Positions 34,133 to 45,885 of a DNA stretch of 64,000 nucleotides are shown piece after piece. The notes under the pieces were generated by a model. It ran no database searches, was not told the origin of the DNA, and saw nothing but the letters and a program-made list of their open reading frames with translations. A program made the position numbers and the translations under genes. The stretch comes from Cinnamomum chago (lineage: Eukaryota > Streptophyta > Magnoliopsida > Laurales > Lauraceae): positions 17,182,501-17,246,500 of the forward strand of contig CP142454.1 in assembly GCA_038049695.1 (NCBI GenBank), in the 5' to 3' direction. The stretch's first letter is position 1, and each line of letters begins with the position of its first letter.

Positions 34133-34510
34133 ATGTAAGAGGCCATGCACCAATCTAAAAGATTAAATTGATAGGTGGAAGGCCCAAAAAGATATACGAA
34201 GACATATCAAATCTATTACTTAGACTTAGACAATATGGGATGTGGGACTTCCCAACATCTGCCAAATCAGATAAGATATTTAGAAATTAGTACCATATCT
34301 ATTCAAAACAATGATAATGTTATGTAAGAGGCCATGTACCAACCTAAAAGATTAAACTGATAGGTGGAATGCCCAAAAAGGTATATGAAAACATGTCAAA
34401 CCTATTACTTAGGCTTAGGCAATATGGGATGTGGGACTTCCCAACATCTGCCAAATCAGATAAGATATTTAGAAATTAGTACAATATCTATTCAAAACAA
34501 TGATAATGTA
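34133..34510 (+). repeat. 189-bp tandem duplication (repeat family B)
   Basis: Unit 1 at 34133-34321 and unit 2 at 34322-34510 are ~93% identical. They begin ATGTAAGAGGCCATG and include GATAGGTGG, CAATATGGGATGTGGGACTT and CCAACATCTGCCAAATC. The preceding GTTCTGATACCATGTAAGAG is typical of text shared by many plant retroelement-derived repeats. A diverged single copy is at 5216-5345. Confidence 0.85.
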
Positions 34511-35370
34511 TAGCTAATTGAAACGAAAGTCAAGAAAAACCAGAAATCTATTTTTGATAATATTTTATATTTATTTGTATTTATTATTATTAAAAAAAAT
34601 TATTTTACAGCCTACAAATTTTTTTTTGAAGAAATCTGAAAAAAAAAAAAAAAACTCCTCAGATTTGGAAATATTCTGATAGTTTCCATTATAATTTTCC
34701 AGAACCAATGGTGTCTACCGTCATTGTGCCTTTGGTCTAGAGCATTACACCCAAACTCGGTACCTTTTGGGTCAACCCGGACTCCAGCCCAACCCTTTCA
34801 TAGCCCAAACATCTAGGGGTGTTCATGATCCGGGTAAGGCTGAGTTGAGACATATATTCAAGCCCACCCCGACTATAGAAACAAAAACCTACATTTGACG
34901 TAAGCTCAACACAGGCCGTAAATGTCAGGCCTAAGCCCATCTATTTAGCCAACCGAGTGAGGCCGTATCAGGCCAAACCGATCTTTTAATAAGTTGTTCG
35001 TGCTTTTTAGCAATTGTTTCGACAAACTAATCACTAAATTACAAGCGCTCCTTATTCGACCCGACCCGACCCGACCCGGCCATGCTTTTTATTACTTAAT
35101 CCAACCCCAATCCAAAATTAAACGCACCCGATTTATATGTGGGCTTGGGCCGGGGGACGGATCAAGATAGACTTGGCCCGGCCTTTGAACCACCACCCTA
35201 TTCTACATACCCAAATCAAGAATATTTAGTCGGTCGTTAGCACCAAGACAAAACTATTAACACCACCTGCTTCTTTCATTCATATTAATCGGACGGCCAC
35301 AATCGCGGCGGCCACTCATATCAACGGCTCTGATCTGTTTGAAAGCGATGACATTGAGGTTTCTTGGTGT
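34511..35370. other. Spacer upstream of SMG7
   Basis: Contains (GACCC)n at 35057-35080 and GGCCC/GGGCC words. The SMG7 promoter presumably occupies the last several hundred bases. Confidence 0.4.
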
Positions 35371-35378
35371 AGTCTTTT

Positions 35379-35454
35379 CTATCTATATATGTATATATAC
35401 AATCTTCTCGGCGATACTCAGTCTCATTCTCTGCGAAAGGGGAAGAACGACTTC

Positions 35455-35485
<31 letters not shown>

Positions 35486-35495
35486 TCAAAATTTG
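35379..35495 (+). promoter_or_regulatory. SMG7 promoter TATA region and 5' UTR exon 1
   Basis: TATATATGTATATATA (about 35381-35397) is followed by a leader with (CT)n at 35459-35484 and a donor TTTG|GTATGT at 35496. A telo-box-like AAACCCTAG lies just inside the intron (35554-35562). A second untranslated exon may begin at about 39388 after TGGCTTGTAG. The exon carrying the start codon has its acceptor at 41637. The first exon is probable from composition; its start site is inferred. Confidence 0.55.
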
Positions 35496-36817
35496 GTATG
35501 TAATTCGCCAGATTCTTTTCCCTTATTCTCTCGAATTCCTTGATTCCGTTTTGAAACCCTAGTTTTCAGTGTTCGAAAGCGGATTTCATTGTTTCTGTTT
35601 AGTTTTAATATCCATTTCCAATTTCGATCTGCGAGAGAATTGTAAATGTGCTATTGGTTTGTGATAAGTTTCTTATCTTGGATTTTTTATGCGGTTCTGG
35701 ATTGATTCGAGATTTATCTGAAGGTTTGGTTTTTTTCTTCCTTTTTGGTGGTTTTGGATTAGGTTAGCAGAGATGGGAAATTTAGGGTTTACTGTATGAA
35801 TATCGTTGTTTTGTTTGCTTTTTTTTTTTTCTTTCTCCCTGTATTTGTATCTCTTGTTTTATGGGGAGATTTTGATGGATTGATTGGTTGCGGAGAGGAT
35901 TTAGGATTTAGGGTGGGAAGGTGTGATTGTTGAATTGGTGCAAGTATCGGCGGTTAATTTGTGGTGGGTGGATATGGATAACTTGTGATAGGGTGGGAAT
36001 AGCTATTGAGGCAGCCAAAATGCCCTTACGTATCTGTAATGAAATCGGTGAAATCTCGGTTGATTCCAACATGTATGATGCTTCTTGAGGTACCCAAAAT
36101 ACTACCCTTACGGAGTCTCTTTGGTTAATAAAATTTTCCGGCTAATAAAGAAAACCCATTTAGAGAATTATCTTCTTTCAATCGATGTCAGTAATTATTT
36201 TTTTCAGTTCTCTGTATGCATTTTACTCGGTTATACGTAGAAATATGTATATGGACATGCATGCATAGAGTTCACCTGGCAAACTCACCTATTTTCATCC
36301 TAAAAGTCCCAAAGAAGTTGCATTGTTGAAGTTTAAGGATGCCGTTGGGCGTACTTTATGTGTTCCATTTTTAATTTTGTCATTTTTAAGATATGTTTTG
36401 CTTTGTGGAGACATGAGAGTAGAGTTGTCAAAATCTTGATCCAGAAGCATGGTTGCTTGGGTTATATAATCTATTTGTGACAGGTTGTACTTATTGGGTG
36501 CTTCACATATTTTTGTTTCTAGTTTAGGTTCTTTTAGTTGAGCTTTGAGTGGATTGGGAATTTTAGGCTAGTCTTTCATCAATGCAGTTGTTTTTATTAG
36601 ATGATATTGTTGCAACTTAAGGAGTGTATATCTGCAGTGCTTATGTATTCTAAATGCTTTGAAAGGCTGGTGGGCTTTGGTGCCCTCTATTAGATGCTTG
36701 TTGTTGGTCATATGTTTGTTGGATATGCTTCTGGAGTGTCAATCACGACCTCATATGAAACACATCATTTTGATGCTCGCTTATGGAAGGAGAAGATCTT
36801 GGATTAGATAGCCATAA

Positions 36818-37634
36818 CCATAGTTATCAAAATCCTACGATTTGTATCTCGAATCCCGATTTGTATCTTGAATCTTTAGGAAAATGATTCATATCGATGC
36901 AATGAATCCCATTTATAGATTCAGATTCAAGCGTGAATCTTACGATTCGATACTCGTTTCGTCGAATCTTATGATTCAAGTGATTCGGCTGGGCGAGAAT
37001 AGTTACAACCACTAAATTAATATTAACAATCTTTTACCTTTATTCTTTTTTTCTTTTAGTGTTTTTACTTTTAAAAGTTATTTATTAGTTAACAAAAGTT
37101 ACAAAACCTCTTAAGAATATTCACAACTTTTGGGGAGTTTTTAGAGATAAACAAAGAACATGCATTTAATTAAAGCGTTTGACTGAATGTATGTTGCTTA
37201 TCTATATATATATATTTTAATATATATATATATATATATTTTCTTCATGAACACTTTCTTAACTTAAGAAAAATATCCTACTATGTAAGATTGATGGTTT
37301 GGTTTTTATTATTACTTTTATATTTTGATTTAAAGATAACAAAAAAATAAATCTATATTGATACCTAAAAAACTTATTAAACTGTTTACACATATTATTT
37401 ATTATATATTAATACATGTCATGATGTTCTTGATATGATTGTATGATAGGCTTATTTGTCATTGTATTTATACTGCCATAAATGGGAAATTGGATGGTTA
37501 TGAATAACTACTTTTTTAATTTATAATTATTTTTTATTTTTTAAGAAAAATAAAAAAATCCTACGATTTTACGATTCGATTCGATTCATGGGTATGGACG
37601 ATTTGTGATACGATTCTGATTTTCAAAACTATGG
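36818..37634. mobile_element. Inverted-repeat element with 6-bp flanking repeat
   Basis: Ends CCATAGTT and AACTATGG are flanked by CCATAA on both sides (36812-36817 and 37635-37640). Subterminal regions on both sides are full of CGATT/AATCG words (ATTCGATACTCG, ACGATTCGATTCGATTC). No coding frame. Superfamily uncertain. Confidence 0.55.
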
Positions 37635-37930
37635 CCATAACTACGTTTGGATGTAGGATTGTTGGTTTTATTATATTTAATAAGCCTTTATTTGGGCTTT
37701 AAGTGTCTCTTTGTGGTTGGTTATCCCTTATTAGGATTAGTTGGTAATAAGTAAGTTCTTTATCATTCTTTTATCATGCATGATGGTCAATTAAGAAAAG
37801 TCCTTAATTTTTTTTCTTTTCTTTCCTTTTTCTGTTTTGGTAACTATCATTAATAAAGGCTTAAACAATACAAGAGAAATATACCAACAAGGCAACACCC
37901 ATAAAGCAGGAGATTAAACTAGAAGTCGAA

Positions 37931-38524
37931 GAGTCGTTTGTTTACACTCATTTACATATGTAAATGTTACACCTGCGTTAATGTCGACATATGAACACAT
38001 TTGTTTGTACTCTTTTACGCATCACATGTGTTAATTTTGGCGTGAAATTGTGTAAATGGGGCTATTCTAGCATGACATCATTGCACACCTCAAAAAGGTG
38101 CTGGTTTAATTACTTCCTGCATTGGTCACAGGATCAAAACCCATCAACCTACTATTTTTTGTAGCCCTATGGCCCCAAAATTGCAATATGAGCCATTTAT
38201 TTGAAAACTAATAAACTCCAAGACGTTTAGATTTTGAGAAATGTGTGGAAACGCCCAAAAAACTCAACTCATAGATCTGCACTTCTGTAGGCTCCTAATT
38301 CATGATCTAACTGTTCAATATTCTCTTATAAATAATAAACCTCCAAGTGTGAAGTTCCATATCTTAGATCTTCATAGATTTTGAAAAAATGTGAAAACCC
38401 AAAAACAACAAATCCCATGTCATTTAGTCATGTCCAAATGGTGCTTCCAAACAAACATGGTAATATGTTTCACATATGTAAATCCCATTTACATATCCCA
38501 TGTGTAAAAAGACAAATGACCCCT
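37931..38524. mobile_element. Putative MITE-like element
   Basis: The left GAGTCGTTTGTTTACACTC with TTACATATGTAAATG resembles the reversed right end GGGTCATTTGTCTTTTTACAC with ATATGTAAATGGG. Several other near-palindromic TTTACATATGTAAA words lie inside. The ends are diverged, so this is tentative. Confidence 0.35.
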
Positions 38525-40839
38525 AAATTGTTTTCTTATTTGTCCTGAAATAGTTCTCGTATCAGTCTGAACGTTGCTGCTAGCTAGTCTGGTGAGGGCT
38601 TCTTCTTTATGCATAGCTCAATCCAGTATCGAAGGCATCTTTGGAGTTATAAATGACTTTTAAAATGAGAATCACCTAATACGAAGTATTGCTTATTATT
38701 AAACCAAATAAATATTTTGGTGTTTTGCTTGGAGATTTAGGATTCTAGGCTAGGGCTGTTGCGGAGTAAATTTGTGGCGCTCTGATTTTTATTTTTATTT
38801 TTTTTATGCTTCTCTCTTGGTATTTGTCATTCTGCTCTTTATAGTAATTGTTCTTCATTCTTGCAGTATTTCTGAATAAATGTATGTTTGTGTTTCACAC
38901 TGGATTCTGTAGTATTGTTGACTTGAGGTTAGAACCGTGATCCCTTTTTCTAGATTTGCTTACACTGGTAATAGATTGTGAAATTTAGCTCTTCAACATG
39001 ATCATGTAGTGAGACTATGAGTGTCGCATTGAATTTTCTCATCGTTAAGGCTTAATGCTTCCAGCTGCTTCAGATTGATGTTTTAGTGCTACAAATTATG
39101 GATAAACATTTGGATATTGGATTAACAAAGGGAGAATTTATATTGGACACAATTTTTTCTTTTCACATTGTTTCTCTTTTCCAAATTACTTGTCATTATT
39201 AATAATTTTAGAGCTTCAGGTCTTCCTTTTGTTTGTCAGCTGTTTCATTCAATTCTTGTAAATTGAAGAAAGCTAATGATACTGGAGCTTCAATTAATAT
39301 CTATTGACTAAACTGCATGTGTTATGATTCTGTTGCCCTTTTAGTTATATAATATTTCTTTATTTGATTTATGCCCTGGCTTGTAGGACATTGAAGTCAA
39401 ATTACAGAAGTATAGATTGGACATTCATCATTGAAGCTGCATTAACAACGCTCTCATGTGCTCTTGTCATCTATATTCTATTCACTAATCCTGATTCCCA
39501 GAATGAGACAGATGTTTCCTTCTTTTAGTATTCTTTTCAAAGAATTCCCTTTTCAATCTCTTTTACAATGAACAATGAAGAAAAGACATTATAGTAATTC
39601 ACTCAACCTCATGGATTAATTGAAAAACTGGCAAGCCCATGAATTTCAACCCTTGTTAGAGCCTCATTAAATTCTGCCTTGCAGATTGTCTGTCATTTCT
39701 AACTGTCGCTATAAATTCATTTGGAAAAAACCTATAGTAGTTTTCTTCGTAACCCTATATCCATATAATGGCAAGCGTGGCACACCCACCCGTTAGTAAA
39801 AATCATGATGAAACCCACCCAGATGATGGGGTTCAAGTGGAGCCCACACATTTTGATAGAAAAGGTTGGGCCATAATTTGATGGAATCATGGTGGAGCTC
39901 ACCTATTGTGGAATTATAATAGAGCAAAATTTTTAATTTCCCCCTTTTTATCTCTTTTTTTTTAATTATTTCCTTTAAAAAGCTATATGTTTATTTTCTT
40001 TGCTTTTTTAAACTATCCTGCCTATTGACTATCTTTCTTAATATTACGAGAATTTGTTATGTTTCTTTTTTTTTTTTTTGGTACCTTGATTTTTATTGCA
40101 TTCATTGAATGAAGGTTTAGATAATTTTAGGATTTTCATCATTGTATTTTCTTTTTTAAGATGCTTCTAAGATTTTGAGTTCTTCCTTTTGTTACGTCAT
40201 TTTATACAGTTTCCTATTTTATGTGGAAAAATATGTTACCTCCCTTTTTTAATGTCTTAAGATTGGATCTTCTTTGAAGTTTAATTAATTTGTTTGTTTA
40301 TTTATATCTTTTTTATATTTCTCTTACGTTTTATTCTTTTGGTCCTCATTAGTCATTACCTCTTTTTTGTGATGAACATTTTTTTCCTATATTTTTTTTG
40401 GATTTTTTTTTTTGGAAAGATAAATGTGTATAAATTTCTAAAGTATGTATGAAGTACAAAGGAAAAAGAGGGAAGAGAGGCTCCATTAAACTTTCACTCC
40501 CAAAGCTAGGATCACAACTAAGGAAGAGCAACTCAAGAACCCAACAGATCGAAAAACTCCAACAAGCTGAGTCAACTGAAAAGCCCACAACCAGGACCAG
40601 CATGACAGCCCATAAATTGCTACCATAAATGTTAAAACTTCTTTTGAAAATTTTTTATTTTTTTTTTAAATATTCACTTTTCTTCTTAGAAATTTAGGTA
40701 AATCTTTGTGATGAATTAGAATTATAACCTTAATTTATTTTAGTTTAGTTCATTACTATTTTCTGATTGATATTTGGCATTTTTATGCTAGTTGCTATGT
40801 ATATTAGTTTTAGCACTCGTGATTTGTTTGATATGAGCT

Positions 40840-41170
40840 GATTCAACTGTTTGAAATAGAGCTATTTCAATTAGACCTTTTGCAAATAGACTGTTTGGTA
40901 TGTTTGATTCAATTAAAAAAGCAAACTAGTTATATTGTAAAAGCCATATGGGCTAACTTGTCATATAGTAAAAGAAGTATAGGCAAACTTGTGATATGAT
41001 AAATTTAGTAATGCAAACTTTTCATCTTTTGTTACCTTTTGAAAAAGAGGTGAAAGGTCTTAAATCTGATTCAATTAGAGATTAACATAAACCTTTCCCA
41101 AATAGTCTAAAGCACTCAGAAGTCTTTTGAGCCAGTTTTAAGTCAAATAGACCAAAAGAGTAGACTTGCC
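40840..41170. repeat. Intronic repeat family D, copy 1
   Basis: Matches 44055-44490 in order: GAAATAGAGCTaTTTCAATT, ACTTGTCATA, TACTTTTTGAAAAAGA/TACCTTTTGAAAAAGA and TAAAGyACy. Both copies are in the same orientation within SMG7 introns. Confidence 0.6.
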
Positions 41171-41688
41171 AAATGGCACCTAAGTTCTGAAGTTTGTACT
41201 ACGTTTTGATTATTGTTATGATGTGCTGAGCTTTGAAGTTGATATTTGTAATGCATTTGATTCTTAATGGAGTGCAAGTAGCATCTAGGGACTGTCTGGA
41301 ATATTTCTTATGGGAATTGTTGAATTCGTTATTGTTGTACATTACTCCTTCCTCATCTCTTATTTTGAGCAAAATGTTTCTAGATTATTTATTTTGTGAT
41401 CCGTGACATGACCACTCATCTAGGCTACCCATATAAATTGGTATATTGTCCATACCCAAGTTGCTCTCTAACTAATAACCCGAACACCATTGTTGGTCTT
41501 CATTCTCTGGACAAGATTCCTTTGGTAGCCACTAGAATTCCATACCGTTTTACTGCAAAAATTGCCTTCTATTATGCTTCTCTTTTTCCCTAACATATCT
41601 TCTAAAACATTTTTGCTGACACATATTTTTCAAGCAGTTTTCACACTTCAAATTGATAGGGATAGTTCAATCTGTGTTCTGAAGTGAC

Positions 41689-41697
41689 ATGTGGTGA
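41689..41697 (+). promoter_or_regulatory. Minimal upstream ORF (Met-Trp-stop) in SMG7 leader
   Basis: ATGTGGTGA ends 12 bases before the presumed SMG7 start codon in the same exon. A further out-of-frame ATG at 41706 overlaps the start. Both could lower initiation at 41710. Confidence 0.5.
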
Positions 41698-41709
41698 CAC
41701 TTTTGATGG

Positions 41710-44700
41710 ATGATGACTGTTCCTATGGACAACTCATCTGCTCCTTCAGCACGGGAGCTTGTCCAACGTCTTCTCAACAAGGTATGTCTTTATTCTTGTT
41801 TTGTTGATTTTAGGAGTTGTCTTCTTTTGTTTGTCTTTTCACTTTACAATTAGGTGACTTGGATGTGTATTTTGCAGTCTGGATCCCCTGCTCACCTTGA
41901 TGGCGTGCGCCCCATGTGCACCTTGCTGTGGGGCACACCTGGGCCCCCCGATTGTTTAAAATTAGAGGTTTTCCCCCGCGCGCGCGGGGGGGGGGGGGGG
42001 GTGGGTGGGTTGGCATTTTTGTTGGAACTTGTGGTGGGCAAGATAATTGCATCTGATTGTTTAATTTCCCTATAGCTTACCTTTAGAAATGACTTCTCCC
42101 TCCTCCTTCCCCAAAACTATAATAGATTTTGTCCATGCTAGGGGAAATGACAAAACTGTCCAAATCTTCTTTTCTTGAGGCATCTCCACTCATTGATTTT
42201 TACCTTTTTCTCCTCTTGGTATGATTTCTCTTTTCCTCTTCCTTTACCAAACATTTGGTCATTGCACCCTTTGTGGCCCACCTCTGTGTACAATCCACCT
42301 TTACATATTAAAGTGAAATGATCATATTGGAAGTGGTTGTTCATATGATCAACTTTAAACAATGAAATGTGGGCCTCGAATAGAATAAATTTATTATCTC
42401 CCCATTTTCTTTTTTTATATAAAAACTGGTCTTTCTTCTTGATCCAAAAAATGTACATTTTCTGGGTCCTAACACCAAAAATCACATTGATTGATAGACA
42501 GTAAGGATGGAAGACTCATGAAATTTTAGTTGTTTGTCTTGCTTGGGGCCGATTTTATTGCATGAAAATAATTGTTAGGAATTATAAAGAACCGCTTTAC
42601 TACTAATTTATTATCCTGAACATATAACAGGACTTGTTTATATGAATGGAGTTGAATTCTCAAGGATTTAAAGAAATGAATTCATTATTGTTAAAAAGTT
42701 TTTGGGTCAGACTATTATTATGGATCTGAATTTCTAAAAATTTCAAGAAACCCATTATGTGCCAAGAAAGGTAAGACCTATTTGTTCACATGAAATTGAA
42801 TTCCTACAAATTCAAAGGAGCTCATTTTACCATAAAATCCTTATCTTAAATCAATGAAACCCACTTAAGCATGGACTACTTATCTTGAAAATATAATTTT
42901 AGATTTTTTTGTTTTCATTGAACTTAATTCCTAGGAAATGGTGACGTCATTTTATCATTTAAAAAAATAATTGGAAAAAATTCATAAAGTTATTGACCAT
43001 TTTTTTTTATTTGAGAATTAAGGTCAATCTTGAATTTTGTGTATATTATAATATAAGGTAATTTCCAAACTACTTCATTCAAAATGTATTGAATGTTTTG
43101 GAAACTATCAAACAACAACAATAATATAATATTAAAGTGTTTTATGATATAATATTTTATTTTGCTAGTATTTAGATTTAAAAATATTTTATTTTGTACA
43201 TATCCAAACATTCCCTATGATCTAAAAGAATATAAGAAAATGCATTGAGATGACAACTTCTCAATTATATAATTATGCTATATATTTTCATCCAAACCCA
43301 TTTACACCATTGCATTTTTAGCCTACAAATGCAATAATACAAGTTCGAATGTTTTCATTGACCAAAATTCAAAACCCAATTATAAGAATGCAATTTTCTT
43401 ATGCTATAGCCTACACTATGGGTATTTTAGTCCTAAAATGATGTAATTGTAGCCATGGGGAAATATTTAGACTTTGGGAAGGGGGAGGGAAAAGTCATCT
43501 CTAGAGGTAAGCTACAGGGAAAAATCTCTTAAAATCATAGTCCAGCTAAAAAAATGCTGAGTTTGTTAAAAACAACCATTTCTTTCTTCCAGCATGATGG
43601 ATTTGGGTTTTTTTTTATTATGCAAATCTATTACTTAAATCCTCAAAGACCTTGTTAATTTTTTAACTCAACTTTCTTATGATGGAGGAATGTCAAATTG
43701 GTGACATAAGAAATATTTCAGTCTTAATTGGCACACGGTACCATTTAAGGAGATTGGTGAAAGCTAAGTAGCTTATTAGAACCCTTGATCAACACCTAGA
43801 GCCTGGTTGGTAGTGGTGTTGTTAGTAGACTGGTAGGTGAAAGTATTGTTGATATTTTAATCCATGGATAGGGTGCTTTCTTTACATGTTCAAATTTGTA
43901 GTTGCTTTTATTTTTCAAAGTGATGCACTGTTTGAAATATGTTTTCCTTATTATCTATGTTATTGGATCATTTATGTCTTTTTTTTTTTTTTTGTTAAAC
44001 TGCAATTTTTTTTTATTTTTTTATTTTTTTTAAAGTTTTTGTGTATGAGGGCTTGATTGGCAAGTCTTATCCATTTGAGATAGAGCTGATTGAAATAGAG
44101 CTGTTTCAATTGGACTTTACAAATAAACTATTTGGAATGTCTGATTCAAATTCAATTAGAAATAACAAACTTGTCATACTTTGAAAGTTGTATGGGCAAA
44201 TTTGTCATAAAGTAAAACTAGTACTAGAAATTTCTTATAATGTAAAAGTAGCACAGGCATTTGTCATATTATAGAAGTTACATGGGAAAATTTGTCAAAT
44301 TAATAAATAAAACAGTGTCTGATTGCTTTGGACATTTATGTCTATTTGAAAAAATTACCTTTTGGTTACTTTTTGAAAAAGAAGCAAAATGTCTTTAAGC
44401 TGATGAATCAAACATGCACATGAACTTTGCTTAACAGTCTAAAGTACCAAGAACATCTATTTGAATCACTTTTCAGTTAAATAGACATGAATGACACTTA
44501 CATATTTATAATTTTATTCACATGCTTTGTACTCTCCTATCATAATTTGATGCTTTAATGGTGGATTCATAAGCGTCATAGTTCTATTCACATGTTTAAA
44601 CTGTTGATAGACATCTAAGCCATGGGTAGGATATGTCTAGTTGTATATAATGCTGTGGTGTTTAGTCTCAAATCTCAAACACTTAATTTGTGGCACTTAC

Positions 44701-45843
44701 AGGCCATTTCTCTTTCCTACAAAAAATTATATACGGAAAACTTTTATTAACGGTTTTTTATATTTCACATTGCTTACAGAATATTGAATTGGAAAATGGA
44801 TTGAGGATGGCAGCCAAGGCAAAGGTTCCTTCAGATCCTAACGCATGGCTTCAAATGCGAGAAAATTATGAAGCCATAATACTCGAGGACTATGAATTTT
44901 CTGAATCACATGAAATAGAGTATGCTTTGTGGCAGTTGCACTATAGACGAATAGAAGAGTTCAGAGCACACATCAATTCTGCTTCAGCATCTCTGGGATC
45001 AATCGCATCTAAAGGAGGGAAAGGTGTGGTTCGACCTGATCGAATAAAAAAGATACGCTCTGTTTTCAAAGGCTTCCTTTCAGAAGCAACTGGATTTTAT
45101 CATGACCTGATTTTGAAAATAAGGGCAAAATATGGGCTGCCACTTGGATATTTTTCTGAGGGTTCAGAGAATCAAATTATTCTGTCTAAAGATGTGAAGA
45201 AATCTGCTGAGATGACGAAAGGCTTGGTATCTTGTCATCGTTGTCTAATATACTTGGGTGATCTAGCTCGTTACAAAGGTCTATATGGTGAGGGGGACTA
45301 TGCTACTCGTGATTATGCTGCTGCTTCGAGTTACTACATACAGGCAGCTTCTCTTTGGCCATCAAATGGGAATCCTCATCATCAGGTATCTCCCTCTTTC
45401 TCTCTCTACATGCACATGTCTATCCATATATACTACTTTATCTGTCTCTCTCTCAAACGTCATTGATCACCTTCTTTTTGTCCAAGCACTAGCATTTTGG
45501 CTTAACATCATTTCCTGTTTGAACCATGAATCTGCCAAATTTTTTTTTTTTTTTTACTTATTTTGAGCATGGATAAGTTGTGCCTTCCATAGCTTGCGAT
45601 ATTGGCATCCTACTCAGGAGATGAGCTGGTCGCAGTTTACCGTTACTTTCAGAGTTTGGCTGTGGATAGTCCTTTCTCTACAGCAAGAGACAACTTGATT
45701 ATTGCATTTGAGAAGGTATTTCTTCATCTCTTTTTTAATTGCATTGTGAGGTTGGAAATGCGAACTTTGATATGCTCTGTAAAACCTGTAATCACACCCC
45801 GCCCCCTCGCCTCCCTACTCTCTCTTCCCCCCCCACCCCATCC

Positions 45844-45885
<42 letters not shown>

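Larger units (their letters stand above)
35496..41637. other. SMG7 leader intron(s), repeat-bearing
   Basis: A long 5' UTR intronic region. It contains the inverted-repeat elements at 36818-37634 and about 37931-38524, AT-rich stretches, and one copy of a repeat (40840-41170) that recurs at 44055-44490. No independent gene is recognised. Confidence 0.5.

Noticed and set aside
35554..35562. Telomeric sequence near the EST1-family gene
   Set aside because: A single AAACCCTAG is a common plant promoter telo-box, not a telomere repeat.
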